NCBI GenBank assembly: GCA_961205875.1
Contig: OY540818.1
Span: 17,954,761-18,018,760 of the forward strand
Direction of reading: 5' to 3'
Length of the DNA: 64,000 nt
Origin: Sialis fuliginosa
Taxonomy: Eukaryota; Arthropoda; Insecta; Megaloptera; Sialidae
The notes below the pieces were generated by a model. It did no database searches, was not told the DNA's origin, and saw nothing but the letters and a program-made list of their open reading frames with translations. How positions within the stretch are numbered: the first letter of the stretch is position 1; every line of letters begins with the position of its first letter. Made by a program: the position numbers and the translations under genes. Positions 49,901 to 55,900 of this stretch are shown in pieces.

Positions 49901-52900
49901 TGACATGTATAATACTTTAAAATCCGACAAAAAAATTTTCGTCAAAAATCGACATTTTTTTAAGGTATACCCCTTTGAATTTTTTCGATTTTTCGCGAAA
50001 TTTTTTTTTTCGAGTTTTAAGATATTATACATGTCATTATATAGATTTTGACACGCTGATTCCAAATCCGTCAACTAAAATCAATTCCGACCACGCGTTC
50101 AAAAGTTATGGCCTTTTTTCTCCAAAAATTTGAAAAATCTAAAACTTTGAAAGGCTATATCTCGAGAACGATTTGAGATACAGACCTGCGGTTTGAACCA
50201 AACAACTTTTCACGTCATTTTCTATACAATTAACATACTTTTAACAAAATCAAAAATTCAAAATTTTTTAGTGAAATTTCCTACATTGAACTTCAACTCG
50301 TCATACAAATATCGACTAAAATACAAGAAAATAAGAAATAAAACTTTGATGACAGTTATCTTAAGTTTAAAACAGTCGATCTCTTTAAAATTTCACATTT
50401 CGATAGATATCATTGTTCTTTTTATTCCCTGAAGTTTTTTTTTAAATTCTATCGAAATGATATTTGCATGAGAACTACCTTAATGCAGTCAAATTTCATT
50501 AAACTTACAATTAAAATAACCAAAATACTCAGAATCAGGGCTTCGAACCGTTATTTTTTTCGTTTCGGTTTACGTTCCGGTTCGAGTAAAAAAATATATT
50601 TCGGTTCGATTCCGGTTTTAGGTCCGAAAAAAAACGGTTCAGCTTCGAGTGATTAATTTAAAAAAAATTATTTGTATTAAAAAAAATTTTTCTATCATAA
50701 TTTAGAACATTTTATGGTACTTGTATGATAGTCCGAACGACAATTGAAATGGGAAATAAGATCATGTTAACACGCGTATTTTAACATATACCTACAGAAC
50801 CGTAAAAACCGATATTTTTATTTCGGTTCTGTTCTGGTTTTCGTTCCAGCAAAAAATAACGCTTTTTCCGGTTTCCGGTCCAAAGCCTTGCTCAGAATGG
50901 TAAAAACTTTATAATACGTAGTTTGCTAACTTTTTTTTATCTTTAAGAAACCTATTTATAAAAATTTTAAAAAAATATTAAAAGATTAAATTCAGAATAT
51001 TGTATATCAAAAATAATAACAGTCAAAGTAAACAACTTTTGTGCTTACAAATGGGGGCTGACGGCACGTAACTGTCCAAATCTGAACTAAAAACGAACCC
51101 TAAATTATTAAAAATTTAATAATACATTTATATTTAGTTTCGTAAAGTTTGACTGCACAAAAAAAATGTTAAAAACAATTTTTTGAAAAAGGTGTTAATA
51201 AAGATTATAAAATAAAACCTTTAATATTACTTCCTCAGGAAAAACAGTCATTTTAATGAACTCAAATTCTTGTAAACGTGTGAGTATCTCCTTCATCGGT
51301 TTACTCTGCGACTTTTTCGCCATGGCACAGATTCCGACCACCACTTGTTTAGAGTAGCTGCCGGTAGAGGCATCACTGTCGGTACCTGTCCCTGTCTCAC
51401 AAGATCCTGTACCTGCCCGATCATCTTCTCCACAAAGTTCTAAATCACCCTGAATCAAAAACAAAATACAAAATGTACATTTATTTATCGTTTAATTTTT
51501 TTCTCGGTCCTATTAGCCTATGGCATAGGCAGGGCCGGATTAAGAAAGCGCGGGGCCCGTAGCAAATGTTATAAAGAGGCCCTTGGCATTGGCGTCGGGG
51601 GGGGTGAAACTCTAGGTATCAACGATTGAAAAAAAAAATTTTTTTAGTCGTGTTACTCATTTTTTATTTCCCTATTTTTATTTTATAAAAATTTATAAAA
51701 AATATTTATAACAAATATTTTTCCAGAAAGTCGCGGGGGCCCCCAAGGACGCGGGGCCCGTAGCATTTGCTACTCCTGCTACGTTGTTAGTCCGGCCCTG
51801 GGCATAGGTGTCCAACCTTTTGAACTTTCTGGGCCGCATAGCATAAACTCAATTTACTAAGCGCCGCACGCTAGAATAAAAACTGAGGACCTTTTTTTTT
51901 TTTTTTAGTCGTGCTAATTTCAATGCAAGTTTATTATTATCATAATTTTTTTTTTTAATTTGGGGGCCGCGGATTGGACAAGCTTGGCCTATGGGATCTA
52001 AAGAAAATTCTCGCAAAATTTCAGACTCGTAGACCAAACCTGTGAACGGCGCATTACCATTTAATTAACATGGGAAAAATTACTTTTTTACTTATGTTTA
52101 TCGAAAAAAAATTTTATGTATCACAGCAACATTTTGTAGAGAATTAAATTTCTTACAAAAAGATCCCGAGTTCTCAATTTATAGACCCAGTATATTTAAA
52201 GATATGTTCGTTTAAACTAGGGCTTCGAACCGTTATTTTTTTCGTTTCGGTTCGAGTAAAAAAAATCCGGTTTTCGGTCCAAAAAAATAACGGTTTTTCC
52301 GTTTTTTGGTTCAGCTTCGAGTGATTAATTAAAAAAAAATTATTTATATAAAATTTTTTTTTCTACCATAGTTTAGAACATTTTAATGTAAATTAATTAA
52401 ATGGTATTAAGACTGTTCACTGGTTCGATCTACAAGTTTGAAAATTTGGGAGAATTTTCTTTAGATTCAAAGTTAAAATATAGATCATTGGAACCGAGAA
52501 AAAAAGTTTAAATTTTTTTTAAAAACATCCTAATATTTATGGTGACCATATATTACGAGACTGCAAGGTTTCTATTCTGTTTAAAAATGAAATGAATTTC
52601 TTATTTAACGGATATATCCCCAAAATTTTCCATTTTTAGGGTGTGTAAAAAAAAACGTTTTTTTCCTCGCTTTCATTATAAAATATGGTAGTTTATAACC
52701 CAAAATAAATCCCCCCACAATTAAATTTTAAGAGGTGCCACAAGGGGGGTCTTGTTTCCCATTTAAACAAAACGTAAAAATTATTCTTTAGTACTAAAGT
52801 TGGTATAACTGATTCAGGATAACTGTTGAAAAATTTTTAAGGTCATCATTTTGTAGAAGATATAATTCTTTACAAAAGTGTCTACAAAGTCATAGCCGTC

Positions 52901-55900
52901 AATTCAACGTATCAAAAGTTACAGACATTCAAAATATGGTCACCATATCAATTATAAAAACATATTTATTATTTGAAATCAGTTTTAATTTAAATAAGCG
53001 AATTCCGAATCTGAAAATTGAGTTGTATATATTTGACCATATCGTTAATGATTCTATCTGTTTCTGGGTATAAAACATACATTAAAAGAAAATTAAAATC
53101 ATTCAATACATAAAAAAAGATAATCAAATTTATCTTACACCCAGAATCCAAGAATATATCATATTTAAATCAGACAAAACATGAAATGACCACTTAAATT
53201 TCTAACAATAATAGTCCTCGGTCCCGACTTTAAATTTTAAAATTAAAACTTCGTGAGTGGATTCATTTTGGCGTAACCTACAACTTTTTTATCTTCGAAA
53301 ATTCTGAGAATTGGGGCGTTTTTGATATGGCATGCGTCAAACATGTTTAGGGCGTAGATCAGGGCAAAATACCCTTGATTTTTGTAGGCCAGTATTACCT
53401 TAACATTTTACTATTATTTATCTAGCAATTGTGCAAAAATCAGCTGGTTATTTATAAATTACATAACATCATGAATTTGACATGTTGAGGGTGTAGATCT
53501 CGCTAAATGCCCCAAAAATTTTGTAGGTTAATATATTTCCCGATGTTTGCATTATAAAATCTTGTAATTCAAGTAAAAAAGAAAGGGTTATTCGTAAATT
53601 TTTTATAACATCAAAAACGCCCCAATTCTCAGAATTTTCGAAGATAAAAAGAGTATTTTTTTATTTCAAAATTTAAAGTCGTGCATGTTAAATATTTATA
53701 AAACTCACGATAAATTAAAAGTTCACGTAAATAATTAATAACAATCATTACCAGGGATGACAGATAACACTGAATACAGCTATTGTGGTCAAACAAAGAG
53801 CACATGCATGTCATATCCATTACGAAACAAAAATATTATTTCCAAACATAAAAAGCAATAATATAATTCAGAATAACAATTATATATTCACCTGAAAACA
53901 AAACATGGTAGAATTAAAACCATCACAGAAGAATTAAAATTACTAAAGGTCAAAGTATTAACTTTTATCATGAATATTAGACAGCTTTATCCATTATTAA
54001 TGTTGTTATAAAAAGTGTGATATACATTCTATTTTTATGTGTAGAAAATTATTATTTATTAAGAGGTTAGGTCTAGTCAGATTTTTCAAAAAATCGATTT
54101 TTTTTTGCATTTTCTTGAAGTATAATATTTTGAAAATGTTCTGTGTTGTTCCAATGTATAGTTTTAGAGATAAGGTATTGGATATGACCCCAGTAATGGG
54201 CTATTTTTAAAATTAAATGTACTGAATCAGAATATTTGTTGATATTTGATTACTACCATTTCTGAATATTAATCTATACACATTTAACGCTTTGTAGGTA
54301 AATACCAACGGTATTAAAACAGTGGTGATATTATGAAAATTATTTTGTACAGTGAAAGATGCCAACTGTGTTACAATTAGTTGAAGTGTCACTGCTCTAA
54401 ATTCCATAACTAATCCATAGATACTAGTACAGAATTAATACCCCATTTGAAAGTAATTGCAAGCTAGCAAATTTTGCTAGCTCCTTTATAATACCGGACA
54501 TTAGTGTAAGATCTGTTACTAAATCTTTAAACACGTTTTTCTCGAAACCACCTTTTTTTGGTTGGTAGGAAGCAGAACTGAAATTCTAATCAACCGATCG
54601 GGCTTTAATTTTAACACGTTGTTCTATACACTAATAGTTATCGTATTACCTCAAATTATTTATTTTCATAAATAATTTTTTTTTCGAAAAAAAAAAACAC
54701 GATTTTTGCAATTTTTTTAAATATATATATATTTTTTTCAATTCATTACAACCACTTTTTTTTCGAGGAGTCCAATTTGACTCCAAAAAACAAAAAGTAT
54801 TATCAAATTTACTACAAGAATTTTTTTTGTATAATTTAAAATGCAAATAAAAACATAAAAAGACTGAAAAGTTATATTTTATTTTTTTACGAAAAAAATC
54901 CTGAAATAAGCCTAAAATTTTAGACGTCACACCGCAATTCAAGGTATTTGTAAATCAAAGAATACTTGTACTTGTTAAAATGTCTTCTCATTCCTCATAT
55001 CTTCCCCTACAAGTCAAAATATTGCAAGCGACATTTTTTGCAAAATTATGGTGGTTACGATAATCTGCCATTGATTCTGAAAATCTCGTAAACAACAAAG
55101 TTCTCTTTTCCGCTAAAAAATCGTACCCACCATTGTTTTTTAAAGTATCGTAACCACCAGACAAAGTAATATAAGCACCGATATCTGCTTTACAAAATAT
55201 CGTAACCAACTATGACATTGTATCGTAATGGCACTTAAGATATTTTAAAATAACGTACCTGTTAATTGTGAATTCTATTATTGCTTGTTTATTTAATAAA
55301 TCCAAATTTTGTACATATATGTATATGAAAGAATGAAAAGGTGTTTAAGGTACAGTGTATTATAAAATATCTTAAAAGCATCTTATGCACCAATGACCAC
55401 TGAAATTGGGAGTTATAAAATATCTTAAGCGCACCATCATTGTTTTCCAATTCATCTAAAAAACGGTTAAGTCAAATGTATCAAAGTACATATTATTAAA
55501 ATTAGAAAAATGTCGCTTACGCTTTTTTACTTTGTAGAGAAGATATTAAAATACATTAACACATTAACTGCCTTCTTTATGTTACCTACAATGCCATAAG
55601 CGCAGTGTTTCTTTGAACATTTCTATCAGAAATATTTCCGGTAGTTAAAATTTACACTGCTATTTGGCAGTTAACGTGTTAATTCAGAATAGATCTAGAT
55701 CTGAACATTCTAAATAAACAATCTTCTACTGTATGTTAAAAAATTAGAAAAATGAACAAAGACGAGCAAAGAAAATGTTAAAAAATCATGTGTATATCAA
55801 TAAAATTATTTTTGCAATAACAATTGAAATAATTATTTCTACGTACACCTAAACACTCGTCACAGTAACAACACTCATTATCATTTTCGCTGATATTTTT

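Larger units (their letters stand above)
48707..51218 (-). other. PPIP5K intron with palindrome and MITEs
   Basis: 2.5-kb intron between the exons at 48476 and 51219. Besides the palindrome (49601-50334) and the MITE at 50536-50890, it holds decayed pieces at 48847-48960 (GGCCCGGATTTAGAAATTTG; C-run; TCAGGACC then T-run) that resemble 51530 and 51880. Confidence 0.5.

Noticed and set aside
49863-50074. Two 62-codon frames on opposite strands with almost the same protein
   Set aside because: They are the two arms of the palindrome read outward. No family resemblance, no splice context; artefact of the inverted repeat.
54213-54407. 64-codon frame on the minus strand sharing [10 protein letters not shown] with the 21.5-kb copy
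   Set aside because: The shared segment is a repeat; the frame breaks differently in the two copies and has no known domain. Treated as non-coding.
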